Shown: one piece after another, positions 1 to 12,316 of the stretch
How positions within the stretch are numbered: the stretch's first letter is position 1
Layout of the letters: every line of letters starts with the position of its first letter
Assembly (NCBI GenBank): GCA_024734555.1
Contig: JANPWX010000129.1
Span: forward strand, 1,070,548-1,134,547
Direction: 5' to 3'
Source: Trochalopteron elliotii
Taxonomy: Eukaryota; Chordata; Aves; Passeriformes; Leiothrichidae
DNA length: 64,000 bases
The notes under the pieces: generated by a model
Databases searched by the model: none
Told to the model about the DNA's origin: nothing
Seen by the model: only the letters and a program-made list of their open reading frames with translations
Program-made: the position numbers and the translations under genes

Positions 1-255
1 AAGCTTCAGTGTGAATGCAGCTTTTTTCCAAGTCAGAGAAAAATGGCACAGTCATGCAGAAAAACATTCCCCAAAGGCTCCCTTGTTATGTGTAGGGACA
101 TTAATAATGAGTTATCTCTACTGGTGGCATTTCAACATGACACACCCCAGTATCACTCTTTGCTTTGCTGGGGATTTTTGCTTTGTTTTCATAGCCACAT
201 AATCTTTCTGTATCACCACTATATTGGTCAATCACATGCAGAAAAAAAAGTGTTA

Positions 256-293
256 CACTATGCTACATGTGTTACAGCACATGTAGCATAGTG
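256..293. repeat. Perfect 16-bp inverted repeat with 6-base loop
   Basis: The arms CACTATGCTACATGTG (256-271) and CACATGTAGCATAGTG (278-293) are exact reverse complements around the loop TTACAG. An RNA from either strand would form a strong hairpin. It is too short for a typical precursor microRNA stem and has no obvious continuation outside the arms. Confidence 0.9.
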
Positions 294-3200
294 GAGGGAT
301 AATTAACTCACAACTCCCCCATTTCCCTTGGAAAATTATTATGCTGGCTAATAAACCTTACAGTTATGAGGCTTTTATGAACTTACAAACCCTGCAGTAA
401 TTTCAAGTGCATGTGTGGTTTGTTCAGCTGTTTGAACACTTCTCACCTCAGTCACCCTTTCTCCTGGTGAACTCACACCCCAGAAACACTTTGCATCAAT
501 GAAAAATAACTCTGTGATTGAAAGTGTATGAGATTCCTGCACATTCACTCCTTCCATGACTAATTAGAGGGTTTGGGGATTTTTTTTTTTCCTTTTCTAA
601 GTGGAGCCACGCTGCCAGAGGCTGAAAACTGGAGAGTTTGGTGGTCAACACACCCTGGATTTATTATCTGATCTTCAGGTGAACCACTTAAACCTCTAGT
701 GGTTTAATTTTACCAACTGTAAAACACAAGTAACAATCATCACCCACTTTTAGGTGCCTTTGGACATTCCAGGGAAAACTCCATCTCAAGGCCATGGGGA
801 TGTGCTAAACTTGTACTGTGGGATCAACTTCTTCCTCCAACTTTCCACAGAAGTCCTTTCCATTAGGAAAGCAGAGAATGCAGAAGATGCTGACAACCCT
901 ACCTTATTTCTCCCCAATTAAAAGGCTTAAAAGTTAAACTACACATAGTATTTTCCAAAACACTGCAAATAAAGATGCACCAATTTCAGTAAAGACCACG
1001 TAGAACTGTAAAAAATTAGTAAGTTTGAACAAATATTTCTAAACAAAGAACTGTTCCATACAACAGCTTGTGCCAATTTATCCCTCTCCACCTGAAAATA
1101 CCTGAGAAAACTGATGGAGATCATGGGTGTCCTCAGAACAAATGAGAGCTGCAAGGCATCATCCTGTGATTCTTCTGAAGGGCATTTCCATCTTGGGCTG
1201 CTGATGGGATCCCCCGGGACACACAGTCAATAAATGTCCTGGAAAATATGTTTTCATTTCAGGAATGATTTCCTTAAGCAGTGTGAATGTGATACTTGGC
1301 ACTTTCAGTGCTGTGAATAGCTGAGAAAAGTGCACCTACAACAAAGCAGGAATGACATGAAATTCATTCTCACTGACACATGAATGACAGAACACACACC
1401 AGTCACCAGTCCATTTGGGGACTTGAAAATTTCTGTAACACCAACTGAACAAGTGCAGCTGCATCACTTACCTGGAATTTAATGCAAAGAAACACACCGT
1501 GCTACGTCGCTTCTCTGGCATTTACTCCAGGTAAGAGATTTTTGTTCTTTATTTTTCAAATCAGAATTAAAAAAAAAAAGAAAAAAAAAGAAACCGAACA
1601 AAGAAGAACCTTAAACAAAACACTATGTCTCCAGTAGATACTCACCATCATTATTCCTTTTTGAATAAGGAGATGTGCTTCACTTTGGCAAAACGTTTTA
1701 AGAGATTGCAAGTCATTGCAAACACCAGTCACGGGAAGCAAATGAAGCTCTGTTCAGCTTTGCACATCTATATTCCAGTGCCTACAAAAATCACAGAGCA
1801 CTCCTCAATATATTTTAAGGATACCTGGCAACAATGCATGAAACATAATCATGGCTGCATGTTGGCTCTTTGTTCCTGTACTCAGAGGTGGAAGATTATG
1901 AAGTGGTGTCTTTCATCTTCTGAAGTTTGTAGACTTTTTCATGTAAGTGTGCACATTACAAGGTTTGCAGAGGCAAAAGTGAACAAACTGTGCCCAGCAG
2001 CTGGAACCCAGAGCAGAGGAACCAGTTCCTGTTGGGGCTGAGTCTCCAGCCCCAGATCAGTCACCAGGAATGCTGAGCCCTCAGACAGGCACTTTGTTCT
2101 CATCCCAGAAAATCCCAGCGCACCCAGGGAAGCTCCACACTCGCAGGGGCCTCATCACAGAGTTTTACAGTCATGCTCAGGGCTCAGCTTAAAGCTGGGA
2201 ACTTCACAATGACCTGAAGTGCTACGTGCCAGCATTCTGCTCTCAGTGCTCAGCTGAGCTGTTTCTCAATGCTCAGAGCAGGCCAGGCTGCTGAGATTTA
2301 GAGGCCTGGGACACAGTGAACATCAGACAGGAGCTTGTGTTGATGATCATCCCTATAAAAGCTTTTTATATGCATATAAAATAGATTGACTCCCCACACC
2401 ATGGGCTGTCTTGAACATTTCCTGATCTATGTTTACATTTCTTTGGCCTGGTGAAGAGAAAGCACTACATAGAATGGCCCTTATTTATACCCCACAAAAC
2501 ATGCATCTTTGAGAGAAGGGATACTAAAGTTCACACACTTACTCAAGGAGAGCAGTGTTGAGTGACAAGCTGGTATTGCTGCTCCCAGGTCTGCTTTTTA
2601 ACTGGTTTTCCATTAGAGCAAGAGTTAATCACGTCAGCTTAAAACATTACAGCTGGTGAAAATCATCTCCTTCACTAGAAGAAAAAAAAGACATCCAAAT
2701 TAAGGAGACAAAAGAACAATTTTGTGCCAGACTATTTAGAAATTTACACCATGAGAAGCAGTTTAATTTACTGCTCTCAAATGTGAGTAAAATTGAAGGA
2801 TCTGACTTGAAAAAAAGAAGTTCATGTATTCTCCATGCTACACAAGCGTGGCTGAATTTGCTTTATCTAACACTTACAGAAAGGATGATAACATTCTCTT
2901 CTCCACACAGAAAGATGTCATCTTCGTAGCAGACTAACTCTGTGTCCTCACACCTGGAGATCTCTAGCCCACGACTGATCAAGCAGTTAACTTAAGCAAA
3001 CCTGTCACCTTGGAAGGTAGGGCCACAGCACAGTCCAGTCCCTTACACACACACAGTCTCTTCTCCAGCTCCTTGCCTCATTTGAAGTCCAACCCAAACA
3101 CCAGATGAAGGCTGAGCTTTCAGAGCCAGGAGGACACAGTCAAAAGATGTATCCAGCACATGAATGCTTCCAGGGGAAAATGAATGCTCTGGAGCAATCC

Positions 3201-6200
3201 CTCACCTCTTCAAGGACAAGAGTGTAGGGTTTGCCCAACAGTAAGAGTTAAATGGCAGTTATTTTACATGGTGTCAGAGTGAGCCCCACACTGACCACCT
3301 GCAGGACTGAAACTCAAGACATTTAGATGCTCACCACTGACCTGCAAGACACAGGCCAAAGGCATACATGGAGCAACTCCTTGCTATCAGGTTTTTATGA
3401 GGGTTATGCAGCAGAGCAATGTACAGCATGCATGCTTTTCAGGGAGGGGGGGAAGTTTTGCAACCCAAAAACTCCTTCTGACACTAAATGTGATCAGCTC
3501 ACAACACTCCACACCTCACAGTCAGCAGGAGCTGGGTGTGCCCTACAACAAACCTCAGGGCAGGTTTCAGTGCTTGCTGCACACCATCCTCCCTGTACCA
3601 GCACAACACAAACACACCAAAACAGAGTTGGGTGTCCTCAGAACAGCACTTGGTCGAGACCAGAGGATGCCAGTGCTGCTCCTGCAGACCCAGCAGAAGG
3701 GTATGCAGGGACAGACTTCCCTGTGTGGGAAGCAATGCCTGCAGCAAAGGGGCTTCCAACCAGAGCACCTTGGCTGTGCTGCCACAGAGTAATGGGGTAC
3801 TTTCCCACATGGTCAGCCAGCTCTCCTGGCCAGCAGGACAGAAATGCAGCACAAACATCTTCCTTTCAAAGGATTACTCCTGGCTCTGGAGAGGTTTGTA
3901 AATTTTGGCAGTCTCAGGATGGGCTGTGTAAAGGGAAAAGGAACTTCTCTGCTCCCTCTCCCACACTGCAGCCACACAAAGTCCAGCCGTAACGTAGCTC
4001 TTAATAAAAAAGCACAGATGTGCCCTGTAGGCACTTAAAAGACTAAAAGAAAAAAAAAAAAAGAAAAAGAATGTTCCTGTGTGTTTCATAAATCGGTGTA
4101 TAAGCATAATGCAACCTACTATCCTAGACAGAAAATGAAATATCTTAAAAAGTATTGAATCCTTGGTGAATTTTCTCAGTGGATAGGCATGAAGCTATTT
4201 AGCCCAGATGTTTCCACAATTCTGATGCATTAGGAGCTGCACAGCACTGTGGCCAAGTGTTAACACAGTGAACTGTAATGTAAAACATGTAAAGATCCTG
4301 GCTTCCAGAGTTATTGGAAGTTTTCACTCTAACCACTCTGCTTCCTTTAGCAACTATGTTTTCTTTACAATATGCATTTATATTTTAATGCACATGGAAG
4401 AACTGAAGCATTCCCCTCTCCCCCATCAAAACCTAATTCTGTATGTTCTCTGGAACAACGCAGAGAGGCCAATGGGAGAATGACACAGAGTCTTTCAGAA
4501 ATGAGAATCTCACCTCTGAACAGCAAATCTCACACTCCAGGAAAAGCAGGGCCAGCAAGGCACAGCTGGGTACCACATGAGCAGGTGAAGAAGTGATGGT
4601 GAGATTTCTGATGACAAGCTGGTGTCCAAAAGACAGACTGTCTCACTGCGAGGCTCTCGTTTGCATCTGTAATGGATTTAGGGATTTGTAGAGGTAGTTT
4701 TAAAGATATCCAAGCAGGTGCAATGTGCATGTTGGAATGGCCTGACTGAGTGAAGCAATAATGGGAATATGAAGCAGCACAAAGAAAGGTAACAGCGTGT
4801 GCTTAGAAGAATGTGAGATAAAGAGTGCAAGAAATAAACTGGCAGTCTCTTCAGAAGAACAATGCAATGGAATACCGTGCATTGAGAGATCATTTGGAAA
4901 AATCTTTGTCACTATACTTAATTATTCAGAAGAGTTTAAAATATTTCTGAGATTATTTCTTCGTGATGTACCTGCCAGAACAGGACCTGAGAGTTTTGCA
5001 ATTCTTTGAGGCTGTGTTGTCTTAAAAGCACAAAACACAACCCTAAATTTATGAAAATTAACTCCTGCTACAGCCCTGAACCTGCAGTCACAACTCTGTT
5101 TCCATGTGAGCACTTGCTGGAATGGACCCCACACTCAGACAGAAAACCAGGTGTGAGAGATGGAGTTAACTTCCATTTTTTGGAACAAAAATGCCAAAAC
5201 TCCACTTAGGCCTGGAGCTTTCTCATGCTTTTTTAAGGCAAACCAAGGTTACTTGGGTTTAGGCTCCACAGAGCACACTGGTGCAATCCACCATGGAATA
5301 CCACCCTGACCACTCACACACAGATTATCCTCCAGAGCAAAGCAGGTCATGGAAGCCTTGGTTCACTTCTACACAGTGAAAGTTTAGTAACCAAATTTTC
5401 TGTATGCTACTGTAACTGTTCTGCCTTTTCTCCCCCACCCCATGGCTACACAGCAACTCATCCTTCAACTGTATTTCCCAGCATAACCACTTCAATTCAC
5501 ATTACTGGCTGCTACTTTTATTTTAAAATATTACAGGACTTCCACTTAGTGAGAAGAGAAACCTGTGTTCCAAAAATGGAGTTTGTAAAGCCATAGCAGG
5601 TGGCAGAATTTGTCCTCCTATGTAACGGAGCTAATCCCAAACCTTCCATTACTCCTGGCTGATTTAAACCACTCTGTTCCTTTTCAGTTGGATACAGTCC
5701 TTGATAGCTGTTGGACAAAAGCTGATGACATCCATAACTGCTAGATAGCTCTCCTGTCTTTCACAGCCACAGAATTATCATCCAGGCATGGAAAAAGTCA
5801 AACATCAGCGTGTGGGAGATTGTTCTACATTGTTTCTAAATTGGAGCTCTGCAATTTAAAAGCTAATTCTCCTATCATCCATTTCATCCTTATCTGTTTG
5901 CCAGCTCAGTGGTTAAATGAAGTAAATATCATGTTACATTCCTTTAAATTTGGAAAAGGAAAACATATGGGGTAGTGCAAAAAAAAGGTGTAGTCTTCAG
6001 ATATCTTAAACTATGAAAATACTGTCAAATAACCATTACTGTCATGTTAAAATAAACATTTGAACACAAAACTTCCAGAAAACTGATGACCAGAATATTG
6101 CAACAATTACTTCTTTTCTAAAGCATTTTTTTAAAATTGTGACAAAAAATTCAGACTAAAGAAGGTACTAATAATCATTTGCACATTTGCCTTGGGTTTA

Positions 6201-8468
6201 ACTCACTTCCTTCTCTATCACCTGTATGAGCTTTAGGAAATAAGAGCATTTTTTTTCTCTGTTTCAAGTAGAATCCTGAGTAGTGAAGTAACAGCTTAAA
6301 AATTGCAATTATAACTCACTGAGATTCTGTAAATGCTGGGGTCTCAATTCTCTTTTTCCATGGGATTGCTAACAAGACCATTGCCTGTCTCTCTCCAAAT
6401 AACAGACAGTAAGGACCCCATAAAAATGATCACTTGGATTATCCAGTTTTTACACTTCATTTTGTAGAATTACTCCCTTCCTGTATAATTTTCAGTGATG
6501 TTTAACTAGCTCCCAAATGGCTCACAGTGTCCACTTCACTTAACTAGCTTCGTTTTTTTCCCAAAATCTAATTGTGCCAGCAAAGTTTTCCTGACACGTA
6601 ACCCAAACTTCTCTTTTTCTGAGTGTTTCTATGTGAAATGGGAGGCCAGCAGAAATACTGCATTTCTGAGTAAATACAGTGGCAAACCCACAGCAAAACG
6701 CCTGCAGAGGAGAGAAAAGAGCTCCAACAGCTGAGCTGAGAGAAGCTACTTCAGTAATATTTAATAGAATGTGTCACCCAAAAGCACTGGGAAAGAAATA
6801 ATTCATCACAGCTCCCATGCTCTGCTATTGCTCTGTCCATAATCAGGACCAAAACCTTCAATATTCTCTCATAAGAAATGAACAAAACTTAGTGTGCCTC
6901 AAACATATCTACATTATCTGGAGGCTTTAAAGCTCCTGTTTTGTTATCAGCAAGCTAGTCCAAAAATTCTTATATTTATTTTCACTCTTTAAACACAGCA
7001 TATCCCTGGGTTTGATGCTTTCTGAAAGAAATTTTCTCGTTACTTGGTTGTAAGGGAAATGCTCTGAGGGGTTGTCCATTTTGCTTATGGTATTTCTTGC
7101 TTTGCTCAGGAAAACAAAGTAACAAAAGACAGGAGTAATTCTGTTACGAAGAAAAGACTCCCCAGAGCACAGGCATGGGAATGCCATTTATTACTGTAAA
7201 AACACAGGGAACAAGAACAATTGCAGGTGCCCAGTTTCAGTGCCTGTGCAGAGGTTTAGGTACAGTTGGTCCTGTCTCAAGTGGGATCAGCTCTGATTCT
7301 GATTCAATGATTCTATTACACTTCTTTAACAACATTTACACCTTTTTTTTTGACATAGGGGACTGCAGCACTGATATCCAGAGATGAAGACTGGTGCCCA
7401 ATAGATGCTGCTGGGGATATCTTTCCACAAACTATCGATCTGTCTTTGCCACTAAGAGGACTTATAGTATCACTTTCTATTTGGCAAGACAACACTAGCA
7501 TTCATTATATCCATTTACACCAGCAACAGCCATTTTTGAGAGACTTCAGGATCAATTTCTGATGGATTAGCTGTAATATTACATCAGATGCAGAATGTTT
7601 AAAGTGTAAAAGCATTTTGCCAATTTGGTCTAGCAATACATTGTTGAGAATACATTGTTGTAATAACTCCTCCCAAGTTCCATTAGGGCTCTGGTTTATA
7701 AAATTCGTGTAATTAGAAGTGGGGCTATATGTCCGAGGTGCTCTCTTCCTGTCAGTCAGAGCAGCAGAGAAGGTTGATTTCATACACCAGGCTCTATTCC
7801 TGACAAATCCATGCCTGTTACAGAGGTTTCATACAGTGACGGACAGACTCACACAACAAGGCAGCCAAACACCAAGTTATGATTCTTCATATTTGACATG
7901 TCTTCATTTCCTCCTCCTTAGCCCTGCACCCCCAGGGATTCTGCAGGTCCACCAGGAGATTGCTCACCTGGAATACAGAACTCAGGGCCTCCACCTACAA
8001 ACTCTATTTATTGGCTGCACTTGTGTAAAACTTGTGGGGGTGGCTGCTTTCATTCCACCCCCACCCCTGATCTCTTCTTAGTACCCTTACTCAGTCCTAG
8101 CCACTGTGTCACTGCTTTTCCTGGCTTTCCAAGCTGCCTGTCTTGCAGTCCCACAAAAACATGTAACAAGAACAAGCTGCTCTCCTTGCTCAGCATTTGA
8201 TTGTCCTTTCCCCATTCGAATCCACCTGCCAGATACTCACCTGCTACCACATAAAATTTGTCCTGTGTCAAAACTTCTTTCCCCTACCATTTATCCCAAC
8301 TGTCAAGCTTTGCACTGGCCTATCCCTCCCAACCCATCAGCCTGTCCATCTGTTTGTCACACTGCTCTACAAACACCCCATGTCTTTCCCCACACAGAGC
8401 TCATGCCAGACACACACGTGTTTTTTAAAGACACTTTCAAAGACCTGAAACAAGCAAAGACTAAAATG

Positions 8469-8498
8469 GGCTTGTACCCATCCATGGCTTGTACCCAT
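8469..8498. repeat. Short direct repeat (GGCTTGTACCCAT twice)
   Basis: Two exact 13-base copies with a 17-base period suggest a local slippage duplication. Confidence 0.85.
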
Positions 8499-8706
8499 GG
8501 GCTCTTTTCATTAATTAAGGAACAGAATACACTTCAAGATGTGCAACTGCTCTCCATGTGGAAGCCATTCCTTTAGATACCACCCTCCTGGCAGGAAAGC
8601 ACTGCAGTCCAGACACTTTGCAGCCTTTCCAGGCAGCAAAGAGGCACCTAAGTCACCAAAAGGATGCACAAGGCAGAAGGAAAGCTCCAAAACAAACACA
8701 AACCAG

Positions 8707-8744
8707 TTTATTTCCCAATCAGTAAATTTATTTCCCAATCAGTA
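8707..8744. repeat. Short tandem duplication (18-base copies)
   Basis: TTTATTTCCCAATCAGTA occurs twice with a 20-base period. The copies are identical, so the duplication looks recent. Confidence 0.88.
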
Positions 8745-11700
8745 TTGTACTTCTTAGATAGGAGCAGCCTCTCATAACTAAAACTAATGAGAGAAAAAAA
8801 ACTAAACCAAACAAAACCCAAATGCTGCATTTAATGATATGACAGTATCTGCTATAATACACTCCTTTTTTCTTGATTAGGGTTTCCTGAGCTACAAACT
8901 GTGCTGTCCCTCTGAAGCCCCTCCTCATGTGGTTCATGGTGGTGCCTGCTGCAGCAGGTTGTCATTCCAGCAGAAGGAAATTCATCCATGCTGGTCCATG
9001 TGCACAATCACCATTCTAAAAGGTGACCACATTTAGTAACGCATGCAAAATAAAGCAACACGACAATTCTGACCTCTCTTATGCCAGGATATAAAATGGT
9101 TATTTTATATATAAATATATATAGAATGTAAAGACTGGAGAATGGGCTTTCTAGCTCTCTGGCCTCCAAGAGCAGAAAAAGTTTGCTCTGGGACCTTCTG
9201 GTTTTCACCCTTTCAAAGCATGTGCTTGAATTTCCTAGAATACAGCAGATCTGAAACAACAATAAAACCTTTTTTCTCCTTGTTGCAAACGTGCCTGAAA
9301 TAATAACCAGTAGAAGTAAACTATCCCTACTGAACCATTTTTGAATGCACATACCTCAAATGTAGCCTTTAGCACACTCAGAATTACACAATTGAAAATT
9401 CCAAGTCAGCTTTTAAAGGAATAAATGATGTGGAGTCAATAGCAGGCAGCAAACAAAACAGAAAATGCAGAACAAGCTACTGTACTGAAGCTGTTGCTTT
9501 CATAGTACATAAAGGAACTCCTTTTTTCCAATGTAAACAGCACTGGCACAAACCATCTATGTTGTAGTGCCAGAGGAATACAAAATTCAGTGGCCTGTCT
9601 ATGAAACCAACCTTGTCATTAAAGTTGCCCTTAACTGTGGGGTCGAACAAAAAGGTAGTTCTTCAGTTCATTGTGGGGACTGAGGCAGCAGAGGTGGAAA
9701 AAAGAAACCAGGTCCCTTTCTATTATGCAACTAGTGCTGCCTTTAGTTAAGGAGGTGACACTGAGCCAGATGAACAGCTGGTACAGACTGAGACCGAGAC
9801 TACAAATCCCAGAAACCAGTGGAGGTTACAGGTGTGGAGCACCCTGACAAAAACTGTGTTTTTCAAGCCATCAAGCACAAGGAAGTGTCAAAAGCATCCC
9901 AGTAGTTCCAAGCACGAAACCAAACTGTATCATATATATTTTACTCTGCAGGAAAACTTGGGTTTGAAACAATGGACTCTTGGGGATCCCTCATAAGAGC
10001 TTTCTAAGGGGAGATTCAAAGTCTGCCACATGACTAAAACCAACACAAACAGCTGTTCCCAAGGCTGATATAACACTGGCCATCTCTTTTGGCTCAAGTG
10101 CTCATATCTTTCAAAAATGTGCAGGATTATACTCATATACAATTGTCTGGGAAATAGTTGCCAGAAACAAACTTTTTACATAAACCAGTCTGCTCAGTCT
10201 CTACATAATTTTTGGTTTTGTCCCCAAAATTGCAGAACTGCAGAGAATTTCAAAGCAATTCCAAAAACTGTAAAATGTTTAAGAAATAGACATTACTTTT
10301 CATCTAGAGGAAGCCTAAATACACAGAGTAGCTATCAGTTTGTGGCATAAAACATCACTTGCAGTTCCTCTACAGCAACTACACCTGAAAAGCCCAACAC
10401 AGGATGTGGCACAGCTATAATCAAAAGGGTTAATTCCATCTGCAAGTCATTAAGCACTTTGGTGTTCAAACAAAATGAACTTTACCAAGAAACCAGCCAT
10501 TCCATTGCAAGAACCACCAAACACACACGTTATTAATTGCACAGAATGATACCATCAAGGCCTTGTTTAAAGCTGACCCCAGCCCAGCCAGGGCCATGTT
10601 CTGCTCTGTTTGCCCACACCATGTCTGCAAATCTGCTCTAAGCCTTGTCTCACAAGCTCCACGAGTCTGTGCCCAAAGCAAACAATAAATTTTGTATCTG
10701 TTTATGAAGCATTAAAAAGAATCCAGAAACAAATTTCTACTCATTCCTTAACAAACAATAACCCTTTCTGTCCTTAGTGTGCTGACACAACTTTATAAAC
10801 ATGCCCTTCTTTTTGAGGGCAACCAAAACCAATGCCCCGAGGGCCCAGAGATAATGCCTGAGAAAGGAGGTGGAAAATGGGAAGACTTTGTTCTGTACCA
10901 TTTCTACCACGTCATTCATGAGGCTTTTTTGAATTAATCAGATATGTTTGACTAGAGTAACAAGATATTAACTGAACTAATGGTAAATCCCTGGTTCAAC
11001 TCATTTGATGTATTTCCTTTTGCCCATAAGGTTTTAATGTAACACCACACAGGGTAATTTCTAAGATGTCTCTCTTCTTCCTTCATTCAGGATCTTCTGG
11101 CAATCAAACTCTAGGGCCTAACAACACTAAAAATTTTACACTTCAGGACAGCTGTGGTTGTAAAAATAGAAATTTCTCATCATATCATAGCAGGTGTAAG
11201 AAAGTTCATTTGGCATAATTTTTCACCTGAAAACACAAAAATAAGTCACACCAACAAGGAAGTGAGATCCTTACCACGTGTTCTGGAACACCCTACAAGC
11301 ACAACATGAGCACAGGCAGCCAGAGAACTGTGGGCAGTGTGAGTGCAGCTATCAATTATTTGAGGAAAATCCACCTGGAGACAGCCATGCCAAACACCTG
11401 AATCCAATTTAATGTATTTTTACACATATGCTTGATGTCCTTTCTGAGTAACACTCACTTATGATACAGGAACAGAGAGCAAACTCTGAGCAAGACTGCA
11501 GTAAGCGCTGGGATTTGGGGGAGCTCAGCCTGGTGTGGGTTGGCAATACACAAGCTCTATATTCATTCATATTCTGTATTTGTTGATGCACAGATGAAAA
11601 GTCAGGAGGTCCAAGTGATCTGGCATAAATGAAGGTTTCCATATCACAGCTGCTTGCTTTGGTAGTAGTTGCATGAAAAGGGCTAATGAAAAGTTAAGTG

Positions 11701-12305
11701 AATAATGTTGCACACTGGAAAAAGTCCTCCTTTTGGCAAAGTGATTAACTAGAGAGCCTCCATCAGTGGTCCTTGGATGCATTCCCAGGAATGCCTCTCA
11801 TGTTCCTGCTATTCTTCATCCTAGATAAATAAATGAATACAAAACATTACTCAAACATGGAGAAAGTTGTTTTCAGCAATTGATAGCATGTGTTTTGATA
11901 ATAGTGTACTTGGTATTAAAAATACACATATCTCAGCATTTACAGAGAGAGCACTATTTCTCATGCTGTATTTACTCTCAGCTTAACAGAGCATTTCAAA
12001 GTCATTCAGTTGTGAAAAGCAGATGAATATATGATACTGCAGAAAACCTTACTTTTAAAATACTTTTTTCCTCTATCAATATTCCTTCACAATAACTTGT
12101 GAAGTTTATGAAAAACAATTTTAAATTCCATTTCAAGCAACCATAGTTTGAAAATATTCAAATCAACTCACACTTCAGTGCTTTTATAGGATATAAACCC
12201 TTCTTTTCCATGAGGTATTATATATGTTACCTGGAAGCACAAGCTGTGTCAACATTTGATCCAAAAGGCAATCGACATCAGCCAGAAGAAAAGGAAACCA
12301 CAGAA

Positions 12306-12316
12306 CCCCCCCCCCC
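12306..12316 (+). repeat. Poly(C) run, 11 bases
   Basis: An uninterrupted C11 run, prone to length error in sequencing and to slippage. Confidence 0.9.

Noticed and set aside
1625..2041. Plus-strand frame of 138 codons
   Set aside because: No recognisable family, no splice or poly(A) context, ordinary AT-rich surroundings; treated as chance.
7275..7320. CR1 3' tail suggested by GATTCTGATTCAATGATTCTA
   Set aside because: There are no clean 8-base tail repeats, and the flanking sequence does not look like CR1.
8106..8576. Plus-strand frame of 156 codons
   Set aside because: Pro/Cys/His-rich low-complexity translation from a C- and A-rich stretch; its cysteines and histidines do not form C2H2 spacing.
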